The notes under the pieces were generated by a model that did no database searches, was not told the origin of the DNA, and saw only the letters and a list, made by a program, of their open reading frames with translations. Made by a program: the position numbers and the translations under genes. Shown piece after piece: positions 26,378-34,153 of a DNA stretch of 64,000 nucleotides (within the stretch, counting starts at the first letter, position 1; each line of letters begins with the position of its first letter). This DNA comes from Paenibacillus polysaccharolyticus (GTDB lineage: Bacteria; Bacillota; Bacilli; Paenibacillales; Paenibacillaceae), in NCBI RefSeq assembly GCF_900102085.1, contig NZ_FMVM01000024.1:16051-80050 (forward strand), given 5' to 3'.

Positions 26378-26422
26378 CAAAAACAAAAAAATGGCGAGTC
26401 AGGAACAAGTCCCTCCTCGCCA
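26378..26422 (-). terminator. Terminator of SGNH/stalk-domain gene
   Basis: On the minus strand TGGCGAG and CTCGCCA enclose a 17-nt loop and are followed by ATTTTTTTGTTTTTG, 72 nt after the stop. Confidence 0.85.
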
Positions 26423-26493
26423 CTAATGATATCTTTGGAATAAAGGTCACTCCTTACGAGTTCACCTTATCACTTTTAACCCTATTAAAAACT

Positions 26494-27819
26494 TTATGGA
26501 TTTACAAATACCGTTTTGAGCTTCGCGATATACTGCACATCAAAGCCCAGACCTTCGGCTACCATAGCCACAGGTACATACGTTTTGGCTTCTTTGCCTA
26601 CTTTGTTCAGGAAGGCCGGAGTGTCCACTGCAACGGATGCGCCGTTCACTTTCACGGCATTCGCTCCGATCTTCACAGCTACTGTGCGGTCACCGTAGGT
26701 AATGGTTGCCGTTGACGTTTTGTTATCCCAAACGGTTTTGGCACCCACCGCATTTACGATATCCTGGATCGCGACGAAGTTTTTGCCGTTACGAATAACC
26801 GGTTTATATGGTGTGTTCAACATCTTGCCACTCACGATGATGTTCATCGGCTGGCCTGCATCTGGCGCGGTCAGTTTCGTGTAGTCGCCCCAGATTGTTT
26901 TCGCAAACTCTTCAGCAATAGCAGCATATCCAAGCTGATTCGGGTGGAAATCACGATTTTTGATCATATGTGTCATCGTGCCTTCACCGCCCACAAAATC
27001 TTTGGCTACATGAGCTACTTTCACATCAGCACCCTTAGCTGTGAACTGAGCAGCAATGCCATCAATCGTTTGTGTGAATCCCTGGGAAGCCTGCATCAGC
27101 TTGGTATACAGCTCTTTGCCGGCTACTTCCGGCATCGGCTGATACTGGTCAGCAATAACAATCCGGGCAGATGGATTAATCTCATGAATATCATTAATAA
27201 TAGTAGTAACATTGGTTGTATACGTTGATAGCAGCTCTTTCACTTTCTCTTGCAGCTCTTGGTCGCTCATCATAGTCGCTGTACCAAGGAGCTCCGAAAC
27301 ATCATTGCCGCCAATCGTCATCGCAACGAGATTAGCCTGTGCAATGCTTTCACGGATCGCAGCCGTATTAGCTCCGATCTGTCCTGCTCTTGGATCAGGC
27401 AGACTCGGTTGAATGGCTTCAGAAGTCAGCGTCTTGCCTTCCTTAATCGCATCGGTGAAGTTCTTCAAACCGCTCGTTTTAAGTCCAGCGATGCCGAAGT
27501 TATCTACTTGTGTGCGCCCATGGAGCAAGCCTTGTTCTTGCAAACGCTCAACGTAACCGTAAGGCAACGTAGTCATTTTTGGCTCATATCCTACGGTAAT
27601 AGAATCACCCAATGTGACGATCCGGAACTCTTTGGTTACCGCAGTAGCATCTTTCTTGGTTGCCGTAAGCGATGCTTCATTTGAAGCCACAGGTAATACG
27701 CCCGTTTTGGCATCGGCAGCATGTGCCGGTAATGTGGACGGCGTAAGTAGCAGCATACCTGCCAGCATGCTGGCACTCAGCCCTGCGGCGGTGTTTTTCC
27801 AAATACGTTTACGCTTCAT
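26494..27819 (-). CDS. Secreted SGNH/GDSL hydrolase with C-terminal stalk (copper amine oxidase N-like) domain
   Basis: A 441-aa secreted protein with a signal peptide ending about AHAAD (residue 34). The esterase domain (about residues 60-320) has the catalytic Ser in VTLGDSITVGY, the oxyanion Asn in IGGNDVSELL and the His in RDFHPNQLGYAAIA. Residues 330-441 match the stalk domain often labelled copper-amine-oxidase N-terminal-like (GKNFVAIQDIVNAVGAKTVW, TYVPVAMVAEGLGFDVQY), a cell-wall or glycan-associated module common in Paenibacillus exoproteins. Start ATG 27819 has AAAGGAGTGTTCACAAG upstream. Likely a lipase/acylhydrolase or polysaccharide deacylase; substrate unknown. Confidence 0.88.
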   Translation of the reverse strand: MKRKRIWKNTAAGLSASMLAGMLLLTPSTLPAHAADAKTGVLPVASNEASLTATKKDATAVTKEFRIVTLGDSITVGYEPKMTTLPYGYVERLQEQGLLHGRTQVDNFGIAGLKTSGLKNFTDAIKEGKTLTSEAIQPSLPDPRAGQIGANTAAIRESIAQANLVAMTIGGNDVSELLGTATMMSDQELQEKVKELLSTYTTNVTTIINDIHEINPSARIVIADQYQPMPEVAGKELYTKLMQASQGFTQTIDGIAAQFTAKGADVKVAHVAKDFVGGEGTMTHMIKNRDFHPNQLGYAAIAEEFAKTIWGDYTKLTAPDAGQPMNIIVSGKMLNTPYKPVIRNGKNFVAIQDIVNAVGAKTVWDNKTSTATITYGDRTVAVKIGANAVKVNGASVAVDTPAFLNKVGKEAKTYVPVAMVAEGLGFDVQYIAKLKTVFVNP

Positions 27820-27960
27820 TCTTGTGAACACTCCTTTAGTTAAATCCAGCATTTACACGATTATATAGTACACCATTCATTCCGATGACATATGCTTGTG
27901 TACCTCTATTCTATCACTTCAAATATAGCTTTGTCCTCTTGCCTAAATGTGCGCGCAAAA

Positions 27961-27992
27961 TAATAGACTTCCCTATGCCGGGAAGTCTATTA
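27961..27992 (-). terminator. Terminator-like hairpin after small acidic protein gene
   Basis: TAATAGACTTCCC and GGGAAGTCTATTA form a perfect 13-bp stem with a 6-nt loop. On the minus strand a TTTTG tract follows. Confidence 0.65.
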
Positions 27993-28088
27993 TTGTTAGA
28001 ATCCGTCTCTATCGTATGAGAGCAATCCTATTGAGAATGTATATCCTTATGATGGTATGTCCATTAATGATCATATGTTTCCTGTATG

Positions 28089-28406
28089 TTACGCTTCGCT
28101 ATCCGATACTGAATTTCTAACTTGCTCTCGATCTGCACGCTGACCTGACTTCAGTCCGCCGTCCGCCTTCGATTTCAGTCCGGCAGCACGATCCAAATAC
28201 CGGTCATATCGATCATCCAGTTCACGAGCCATCGTACGAAACTTTAACGTTTCCTCCACAATCGGATCTCGTTCTGTCTGAATACGCACCTCGTACTTCG
28301 GAGGAATGAGCTGACGTTCTTGCTCTTCAGCATCACCGGACGCTTCCATATCTCCTTCCGTCAGCATGTCGCTAAGCCGTCGTTCCAGTTCTTTGGATTC
28401 ATCCAT
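28089..28406 (-). CDS. Conserved hypothetical small acidic protein
   Basis: A 105-aa, highly charged soluble protein with no membrane segment or known motif. The N-terminus is acidic (MDESKELERRLSDMLTEGD) and the rest alternates Glu/Arg/Lys, with a predicted helix around EETLKFRTMARELDDRYDRY. ATG 28406 has AAAGGAGCGAATAACG, a strong site, which supports it as a real gene. An interspersed repeat (28433-28669) starts 27 bp upstream, so its promoter is probably within or beyond that element. I do not recognise a family. Confidence 0.65.
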   Translation of the reverse strand: MDESKELERRLSDMLTEGDMEASGDAEEQERQLIPPKYEVRIQTERDPIVEETLKFRTMARELDDRYDRYLDRAAGLKSKADGGLKSGQRADREQVRNSVSDSEA

Positions 28407-28432
28407 CGTTATTCGCTCCTTTGATATAATAG

Positions 28433-28669
28433 TATATAAGTTAAACTAAAGATTTTACACAGTCCACTCCGATGACAGAATAACCTTGAGGGTAGCTGTT
28501 ATATCCCCAGATTTTTTGAATTCCCTTTTCCAAAGGGGATAATCCGGTGATAAGCGTATGCTTCCGATGCAACTTTCTTGCAGAAAGCTTTTAGGCGAAC
28601 GCTTCGCTTTTCCAGGTTTTTTCTGTCCCCTTCGTTAACGTGTAAAAGAATAGTTCAAATTATATAAGT
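28433..28669. repeat. Interspersed palindromic element, copy 1 (237 bp)
   Basis: Ends are inverted: TATATAAGTTAAACTA... TTTTACAC on the left against TATATAATTTGAACTA...TTTTACAC read inward from the right. Inside, CCGATGACAGAATAACC is opposed by GGTTTTTTCTGTC, and ATCCGGTGATAA and GGCGAACGCTTCGCTTTTCC are shared with copies 2 and 3. This copy has about 40 extra bp in the middle, including GCAACTTTCTTGCAGAAAGC. It carries no reading frame. It fills the gap between two minus-strand genes. Confidence 0.85.
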
Positions 28670-28699
28670 AACTTATACCAAACCAAAGCTGCCTTCAGA

Positions 28700-29572
28700 T
28701 TACTCCAGTCCGGTAGCCTTAGCTTCTTTAAGTACATCCGTCAACGCCTCATGAATCTTGCCATTGCTGGCAACGATGTGGTTCACAGCAAGCGTATATG
28801 GTGTTCCGATCGTATCCGTCACCTTACCACCGGATTCCGCAACGAGTAGCGCACCTGCGGCAATGTCCCACGGCTTGAGCCCCACTTCCGTATAAGCACT
28901 CAGGCGCCCAGCAGCAACATAAGCCAGATGAATGGCAGCAGAACCACCTGCACGCAGATTGCGCACCTGCGGAGCAAGGGCCTGAACAGCGGCCATATTC
29001 AGTGGCAACGCAAACGTTGTATCCGCCGGGAAGCCTACCGCCACGAGGCTCTGCGTTAGTGTTTCCTCACCCGATACTGTCATCCGGTTTCCGTGCACAT
29101 AGGCTCCTTTTCCCTTTTCCGCAACAAATAATTCGTCACGGGAAGGATCGTAGATGACACCCACAATTACTTCGCCCTTATGTGCAAGCGCAATGGAAAC
29201 TGAATAGAATGGGAATCCGTGCACAAAGTTCGTCGTTCCATCCACCGGATCAACAATCCAGAGGTACTCTTCCTCTGCTGCCTCTTTCAGCGCTCTTGCT
29301 GAAGCTTCCGGCCCCGGTTCAACTCCCTCTTCCCCCAGAATGGCGTGGTCTGGAAAATGGGTCAGAATCAGGCGCCGAATCATCTGCTCTGCCCCTTTAT
29401 CCACTTCGGTCACCAGATCTTGAGGAGAATACTTCGTTCCGAGTTCACTTACCGTACCCAGACGGCTCTTGATCCACTCGCCCGCTTTGGACGCAGCATT
29501 AATGGCAACGGCAGTATAGCTTTTGCTTGTCACGACATAAGGTACCTTTTCCTTTTCACTCAAAGCGTTCAC
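28700..29572 (-). CDS. Inositol monophosphatase family protein
   Basis: A 290-aa Mg2+-dependent phosphatase of the IMPase/SuhB family. Metal-binding motifs are LGEEGVEPG, IVDPVDGTTNFVHGFP and, near the end, KPWDIAAGALLVAESGG. The full length and motifs argue for an active enzyme acting on inositol phosphate or a related sugar or nucleotide phosphate such as PAP; the family does not show which. The start is GTG 29572 with only a weak AGAAAGTAGA ahead; an internal TTG 9 nt later is possible. It stands between an interspersed repeat and uvsE with no clear operon. Confidence 0.88.
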   Translation of the reverse strand: MNALSEKEKVPYVVTSKSYTAVAINAASKAGEWIKSRLGTVSELGTKYSPQDLVTEVDKGAEQMIRRLILTHFPDHAILGEEGVEPGPEASARALKEAAEEEYLWIVDPVDGTTNFVHGFPFYSVSIALAHKGEVIVGVIYDPSRDELFVAEKGKGAYVHGNRMTVSGEETLTQSLVAVGFPADTTFALPLNMAAVQALAPQVRNLRAGGSAAIHLAYVAAGRLSAYTEVGLKPWDIAAGALLVAESGGKVTDTIGTPYTLAVNHIVASNGKIHEALTDVLKEAKATGLE

Positions 29573-29672
29573 TCTACTTTCTATATCAATCTACGAAAAA
29601 GTTAAAAATACTTGTTAGAAGTATACGTCTGAGCATTCGTAAAGTTTCTTGCTGTCCAAGCCCCTTTTGGCT

Positions 29673-30674
29673 TCACGGATGAATTCGTACCGTGGACTCG
29701 TCCACCCATTCAACACCTTCATCCTGATAAAAGGCCAGTTTCTGCATCAGCTGCACCAGGGCTTCATCCTTGCGCTTCGCCTCAATCATGACATCAAGGG
29801 CCGGTGTATCCGCTGCAATATGGCGCAGAAAATCAAGTATGGGCTCAACTTCCACTCCATCCGCATGACCACGAGGGTCCTTTTCGCTCTTCGGGCTGGA
29901 TACATGGATTTTGGGGACTAATGGCTGGTTTGGAGGTGCATCGGCCTGGGCAAGCGGTGATTGCCAGGTCTTTAAAATATCCGGCCACAGCTCCCATGGC
30001 TGCTCGCCTTCGTTATTCACCCACTGGTGATGAATATCCAGCACCATCGGTAACCCAATGTTCTGACATACCGCGAGTGTCTCAGGTGAATTGAACGTTT
30101 TATCATCATTTTCAAGCGTCAGTCGCTCCTGAATATCCCGATCCAGCTTCAGGAAATTTTCTTCAAAACGCCGTGCAGCTGAAGGCTTGTCCCCGTATGC
30201 ACCACCAATATGAATATTATTCTTCGCTGTCGCATTGAGGCCCATGGCATCCAGCATTCGGACATGATGACGAAGATCCTTCATCGAGTTACGCAACACC
30301 TCTTCGCGAGGGGTGCTTAGTACGGTAAAATGATCTGGATGAAAGGATACGCGCATCTGATTTTCCTTCACGAAGTCGCCAATGGCTTCGAAATCCGGTT
30401 TCAGTGCCGGAAACGGGTCCCAGTCACTCAAATCTTCATGGGTAGCCAGTGGAATTAATTTCGAAGAAAAGCGATATACATGAATATGACTTCCTTTATT
30501 GTGCCGGAGCAAACGTAAGGTATTGTGCAGGTTCTCGGCTGCAATGCGTTCCAGCTTGCGAATCGCCGCTTCCCTGTCGCCGATTTTATTAAAACTAGCC
30601 ATTGTCATCGTCTTGGAAGGCGAAGCATTCTCCACCAGCACCGACATCGCCACGTAACCGAAACGTACAAGCAT
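29673..30674 (-). CDS. uvsE: UV damage endonuclease UvsE (UVDE)
   Basis: A 333-aa TIM-barrel DNA repair nuclease that cuts 5' of UV photoproducts, the route of alternative excision repair found in spore formers and Deinococcus. The N-terminal VRFGYVAMSV, HIHVYRFSSKLIPL, SFHPDHFTVL, NIHIGGAYGDK, LENDDKTFN, LDIHHQWVN, KIHVSSPKSEKDPRGHAD and MIEAKRKDEA supply the expected His, Glu and Asp ligands of the metal cluster. ATG 30674 follows GAGGAAGAAATTC. It is typical in Paenibacillus and fits protection of spore DNA. Confidence 0.94.
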   Translation of the reverse strand: MLVRFGYVAMSVLVENASPSKTMTMASFNKIGDREAAIRKLERIAAENLHNTLRLLRHNKGSHIHVYRFSSKLIPLATHEDLSDWDPFPALKPDFEAIGDFVKENQMRVSFHPDHFTVLSTPREEVLRNSMKDLRHHVRMLDAMGLNATAKNNIHIGGAYGDKPSAARRFEENFLKLDRDIQERLTLENDDKTFNSPETLAVCQNIGLPMVLDIHHQWVNNEGEQPWELWPDILKTWQSPLAQADAPPNQPLVPKIHVSSPKSEKDPRGHADGVEVEPILDFLRHIAADTPALDVMIEAKRKDEALVQLMQKLAFYQDEGVEWVDESTVRIHP

Positions 30675-30867
30675 GAATTTCTTCCTCTCTGTTTAGGACG
30701 GACAGACTTGCACGACTGAAGACAGCCGCGAAGCTAAGCCGACATGGTATATAACCAAGTTTTACCCTAAACAGGGGAGCGTAATCCCGTGATTGCAAAT
30801 CCGGCCGATCGCTCTCTTACAGGAGATAAACCCTATAAGGCTCTATGATTGTACCCAACGGTAGACT

Positions 30868-31191
30868 CTAACCCTCAGCCTGTTCCCCAAAGAACATCTC
30901 ATCGGCAAGCGCCGTCTGGATGCGTGATTCTTCCTCGGTCAGCTTGCGAATAAGCTGCATCTCTACTTCCGTTACTTCTTGGTTCTGAAAATTGATTTCC
31001 GCAATGGAAGCCACAATTTTCACAATAGCCACCGCTACATTGTCCGGAGTGTAAGCAATGACCTTCTGCCCGGTAGGAAATACCCGAAAGCCTTGTTTGA
31101 CCATTTTGCCGCGGCCGTATTCCAGCAGTTCAAATAACTCTTGTTCGCTCTTGAATTTACATACGGAATTAAACTCTGTCTGAAATCCCAT
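30868..31191 (-). CDS. Conserved hypothetical protein
   Basis: A 107-aa soluble protein: MGFQTEFNSVCKFKSEQELF, then KQGFRVFPTGQKVIAYTPDN, then NQEVTEVEMQLIRKLTEEES. It looks like one small alpha/beta domain followed by a helix. The overall pattern resembles small Bacillus proteins of the DUF2584 type, but I cannot verify that. Of three possible starts I prefer ATG 31191, 7 nt after GGGAGG. It lies between uvsE and ddl on the same strand and may be co-transcribed with ddl. Confidence 0.7.
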   Translation of the reverse strand: MGFQTEFNSVCKFKSEQELFELLEYGRGKMVKQGFRVFPTGQKVIAYTPDNVAVAIVKIVASIAEINFQNQEVTEVEMQLIRKLTEEESRIQTALADEMFFGEQAEG

Positions 31192-31250
31192 GCACATTCC
31201 TCCCAATCTCCTGATAGTGGAAATCTAGCTTGGATAGCGGATCGTCCAGG

Positions 31251-32351
31251 CTATGCCTGAACGCCGTTTTCGTAATTCAGTGCCTGTTTGCGGTTATACC
31301 GCTCCAGTCCCAGTTCGATCATGCGATCCAGCAATTCAGCATATGACACACCTGTCTCGCGCCACAAGAGCGGGTACATGCTGTACGGGGTGAAGCCAGG
31401 CATCGTGTTCACTTCGTTAATCAGCAGCGCTCCATCCGACTTGCGAATGAAGAAATCTGCGCGAGAGATACCGTTACCCTCAATGGCACGGAACGCCTGC
31501 AAAGCCGCTTCACGAATGCGATCTGCTGCCTCAGGGTCGAGCGGTGCAGGAATCAGCATCTGGGACTGGCCATCGATGTATTTGGCTGCATAATCGTAAT
31601 ACTCACCAGAGGATACAATCTCGCCTGGAACCGAAGCCATCGGTTCATCATTTCCGAGCACACTAACTTCAACCTCACGTGCTTCCACAAATTCCTCAAT
31701 GACTACTTTGGTATCATACCGGAGTGCAAACTCAATCGCTGTTTTCAGTTCATCGCGGTTACGCGCTTTGGAAATGCCTACACTAGAGCCAAGGTTAGCC
31801 GGTTTGATGAAACACGGGTAACCCAGCTGGTCTTCGACCTGTACGATCATTTCGTGTTCCGTCTGTTTCCATTGTGTCGCGTTAAAATACGTGAAGGCAC
31901 ACTGGTCAATCCCGGCTTGAGCGAACAGTTTTTTCATAACTACTTTGTCCATGCCGCCTGCCGAAGCTAGCACCCCTGCGCCAACATACGGCATATCCGC
32001 CATCTCGAACATACCCTGGATCGTGCCATCTTCACCAAACGTGCCGTGAAGCAACGGGAACATAATGTCCAGTGCCTCCGCTCCACCGTACAATCGTGCG
32101 AATAATGCGTTCAGTGCGTCCTGTGTGCCGCCCGCAAAGTTTTCCAGTTTAAGATCTTCAATACGTGCAAAAGGTTCATTCATCACGGCTCCTTTTTTCC
32201 ATGTCCCCTGCTTGGAGATATAAAAAGGAACCAGTTCATACTTCTCGTAATCAAATGCATTTGTTACAGCAAACGCCGTTTGCAGCGATACCTCGTGCTC
32301 ACCTGATTTTCCGCCATATACGACGCCTACTTTTAATTTATCCATACTCAT
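31251..32351 (-). CDS. ddl: D-alanine--D-alanine ligase
   Basis: A 366-aa ATP-grasp ligase that makes the D-Ala-D-Ala dipeptide of peptidoglycan. Motifs include VGVVYGGKSGEHEVSLQTA at the N-terminus, PLLHGTFGEDGTIQG, CFIKPANLGSSVGISKA, the omega-loop SGEYYDYAAKYID with the Tyr of D-Ala-D-Ala enzymes (not the D-lactate type), and FFIRKSDGALLINEVNTMPGF carrying the metal ligands. GGAGG lies 6 nt before ATG 32351. A VanRSYZ-like operon is 6 kb away but this enzyme itself shows no D-Ala-D-Lac feature. Confidence 0.94.
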   Translation of the reverse strand: MSMDKLKVGVVYGGKSGEHEVSLQTAFAVTNAFDYEKYELVPFYISKQGTWKKGAVMNEPFARIEDLKLENFAGGTQDALNALFARLYGGAEALDIMFPLLHGTFGEDGTIQGMFEMADMPYVGAGVLASAGGMDKVVMKKLFAQAGIDQCAFTYFNATQWKQTEHEMIVQVEDQLGYPCFIKPANLGSSVGISKARNRDELKTAIEFALRYDTKVVIEEFVEAREVEVSVLGNDEPMASVPGEIVSSGEYYDYAAKYIDGQSQMLIPAPLDPEAADRIREAALQAFRAIEGNGISRADFFIRKSDGALLINEVNTMPGFTPYSMYPLLWRETGVSYAELLDRMIELGLERYNRKQALNYENGVQA

Positions 32352-32489
32352 GCGTAACCTCCGATTATATCTGTACGTGATGCTATCTGCGCAGCCGTTA
32401 CAGGCTATTGTCCTGCTGCTTCCGGTCTCTGTTCTTATTTTACACGGAACGGGCTGTCTGCGTCACCGAATCTCGCAAATCTTTCCCTG

Positions 32490-33488
32490 TTAAAATTCGT
32501 CCGCGATATGAAAAAGTCGATATACCGTCCGCTCCGTCCAGGCATAGGAATCCCGGTAATCCCAGTAACGATGGCGACTGCTCACCGTATGTGCGTTCAC
32601 CAGCGGCATTCCCCCCGCGTCAAAAGCGGTAACAACCGTGCTGTGCTGGAACCTTCCATCGCCGTCCCAATCATAGAAAATGACATCTCCGAGCATAAGC
32701 TGCTCAGGACGATCCACCTCGGTGGCCGTCAGCCCCCAGCTGCTACCCGATAGATATCTTGCCAGACTGTTGGACACAGCCCAGCTATAACTCCACATTT
32801 CCGCGCCGTTCACATACCCTTTATACCACCAGCCCGCTTCTCTTCTACCAGTATAGTGGATGGGTGCTTCCCCTGCAAAGAGACACTGGGACACATAATT
32901 CGTGCAGTCCACATCGAATTCTTCATACGCCGGATTACCCGCATTCCACCATCGATCTGCGTAGGCCACAGCCAGATCCCGACGATATATATGCCTTTTG
33001 GCACTTCTGCCTTGACCCAATACTTCCCGATTCAGAAGCGGTCGATTCACCGCCTGTACAAAATCAGCTTGTTGATACGGCCGTCCTTCCCCCGCTGGAC
33101 GGCGCTCCGGCACTTCTCGTTCCACACGCGCTATACTCCAATGGCCATTTTCGCGCAAAAAGGTTAATCGCTCCCGTTCGATCCGATCTTCCCGGTGAGT
33201 GATGCCACTCTTCTCATAGAACAACCTGCTGTACAGTTGCACTTCCACCACCGCTTCTTCAGATCCATCAATGAGTGTACGCACAAGCTTGGCGCTGGTC
33301 TCGCTGCGAAGAGGTACGGCGCGCCGTTTGCGATACCATTCATCCAGCCTTGCCATGCGTTCTCCCCGTTCCACCACAAATTCGGGATCGGTTACGATCC
33401 GTTCACTCGTCTGTGGACGGTAATCGATCTCACAGCGATTGTACTGGTTGACGTACGTATATAAGGCACTCTTCCATTCGCGTTCCAA
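32490..33488 (-). CDS. Putative amidase-domain protein (NlpC/P60-like fold)
   Basis: A 332-aa protein. The C-terminal half is the putative amidase domain PF12671: AVAYADRWWNAGNPAYEEFD, DCTNYVSQCLFAG with the Cys nucleophile, GWWYKG, MLGDVIFYDWDGDGRFQHST with the His, and PLVNAHTVSSRH. The N-terminal half is a charged region that resembles the variable leader domain of this family. No signal peptide is seen. An AAAGGGGG site stands 8 nt before TTG 33488, giving residues ERE WKSALYTYVNQ; an in-frame GTG at 33539 has no ribosome site and touches the interspersed repeat, so I prefer 33488. The substrate is unknown; related proteins are linked to spore or cell-wall peptides. Confidence 0.83.
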   Translation of the reverse strand: MEREWKSALYTYVNQYNRCEIDYRPQTSERIVTDPEFVVERGERMARLDEWYRKRRAVPLRSETSAKLVRTLIDGSEEAVVEVQLYSRLFYEKSGITHREDRIERERLTFLRENGHWSIARVEREVPERRPAGEGRPYQQADFVQAVNRPLLNREVLGQGRSAKRHIYRRDLAVAYADRWWNAGNPAYEEFDVDCTNYVSQCLFAGEAPIHYTGRREAGWWYKGYVNGAEMWSYSWAVSNSLARYLSGSSWGLTATEVDRPEQLMLGDVIFYDWDGDGRFQHSTVVTAFDAGGMPLVNAHTVSSRHRYWDYRDSYAWTERTVYRLFHIADEF

Positions 33489-33542
33489 GCTTGTGTCCCC
33501 CTTTGGCATGAGTTCAGTCTGGATCACCTGTGGATGCACTTC

Positions 33543-33742
33543 ATTTATATAAATTGAACTAAAGCATGTTTACACGGAGCACTCCGATGACAGAATAACC
33601 TTACAATCGCTGTTATCCCCAGATTTTTTAGATTCCCTTTTTCAAGGTAAAAATCCGGTGATAAAGGCGACCGCTTCGCTTTTCCAGGTTTTTTCTGTCC
33701 TCTCCGTTACTGTGTAATTGAAGCAGTTCAAATTAAATAAAT
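33543..33742. repeat. Interspersed palindromic element, copy 2 (200 bp)
   Basis: Left end TTTATATAAATTGAACTA...TTTACAC against right end (reverse) TTTATTTAATTTGAACT...TTACAC. The core ACTCCGATGACAGAATAACC, the CGCTGTTATCCCCAGA block, ATCCGGTGATAAAGGCGACC and CGCTTCGCTTTTCCAGG are nearly identical to copy 3. It lies 55 bp upstream of the amidase-domain start codon. Confidence 0.87.
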
Positions 33743-33999
33743 TCAATGTTTTACATCTAAGTTTGGATAAATGCAATTCGCTAATCCTATGAATACTCTC
33801 CTTACTGCTCAATCGATACAGTAAACTCCTATTATTCATATGAAAGGAACCTCGGTTGTATGTGCACAGCTCAAATAACGCAGCTAAATCTGTGACCTGA
33901 AAAGATCAAAATCATCCACGCTCATACCAGAATGTAGAAAACGCCTTCATCCTTTCAAACGCTTGCTTAAACAGGCAAAAAGCCCTTTACGTACGGATG

Positions 34000-34013
34000 T
34001 GAAAACGGTATAC
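34000..34013. promoter_or_regulatory. Imperfect cre-like site in acnA promoter region
   Basis: TGAAAACGGTATAC matches the cre consensus at 12 of 14 positions (only the last CA is altered). It overlaps the expected -35 region of the -10 TATGAT at 34026-34031. Catabolite control of aconitase is known in B. subtilis, which makes the site plausible but unproven. Confidence 0.4.
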
Positions 34014-34042
34014 TTAGAACAAAGTTATGATTTTGAAATTAT

Positions 34043-34059
34043 GTTTCATCTGATGAAAC
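34043..34059. promoter_or_regulatory. Palindrome upstream of acnA shared with iclR promoter
   Basis: GTTTCATCTGATGAAAC is GTTTCAT-N3-ATGAAAC, a perfect palindrome in its 7-bp arms. It follows the candidate -10 TATGAT (34026-34031) by 11 bp and lies about 95 bp before the acnA ATG, a repressor-like position. The same arms occur at 49683-49699. Confidence 0.6.
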
Positions 34060-34153
34060 CACTGAACAAGAACACGGAACGGTGAAGGCCTGTTCTTCAT
34101 TTAGAAATGAACGTTTTCTTCATCTCACCGACACATTTTAAGGAGGTACATGT

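Noticed and set aside
31251..32351. Vancomycin-resistance D-Ala-D-Lac ligase
   Set aside because: The omega-loop carries the Tyr of D-Ala-D-Ala ligases and there are no vanH/vanX partners.
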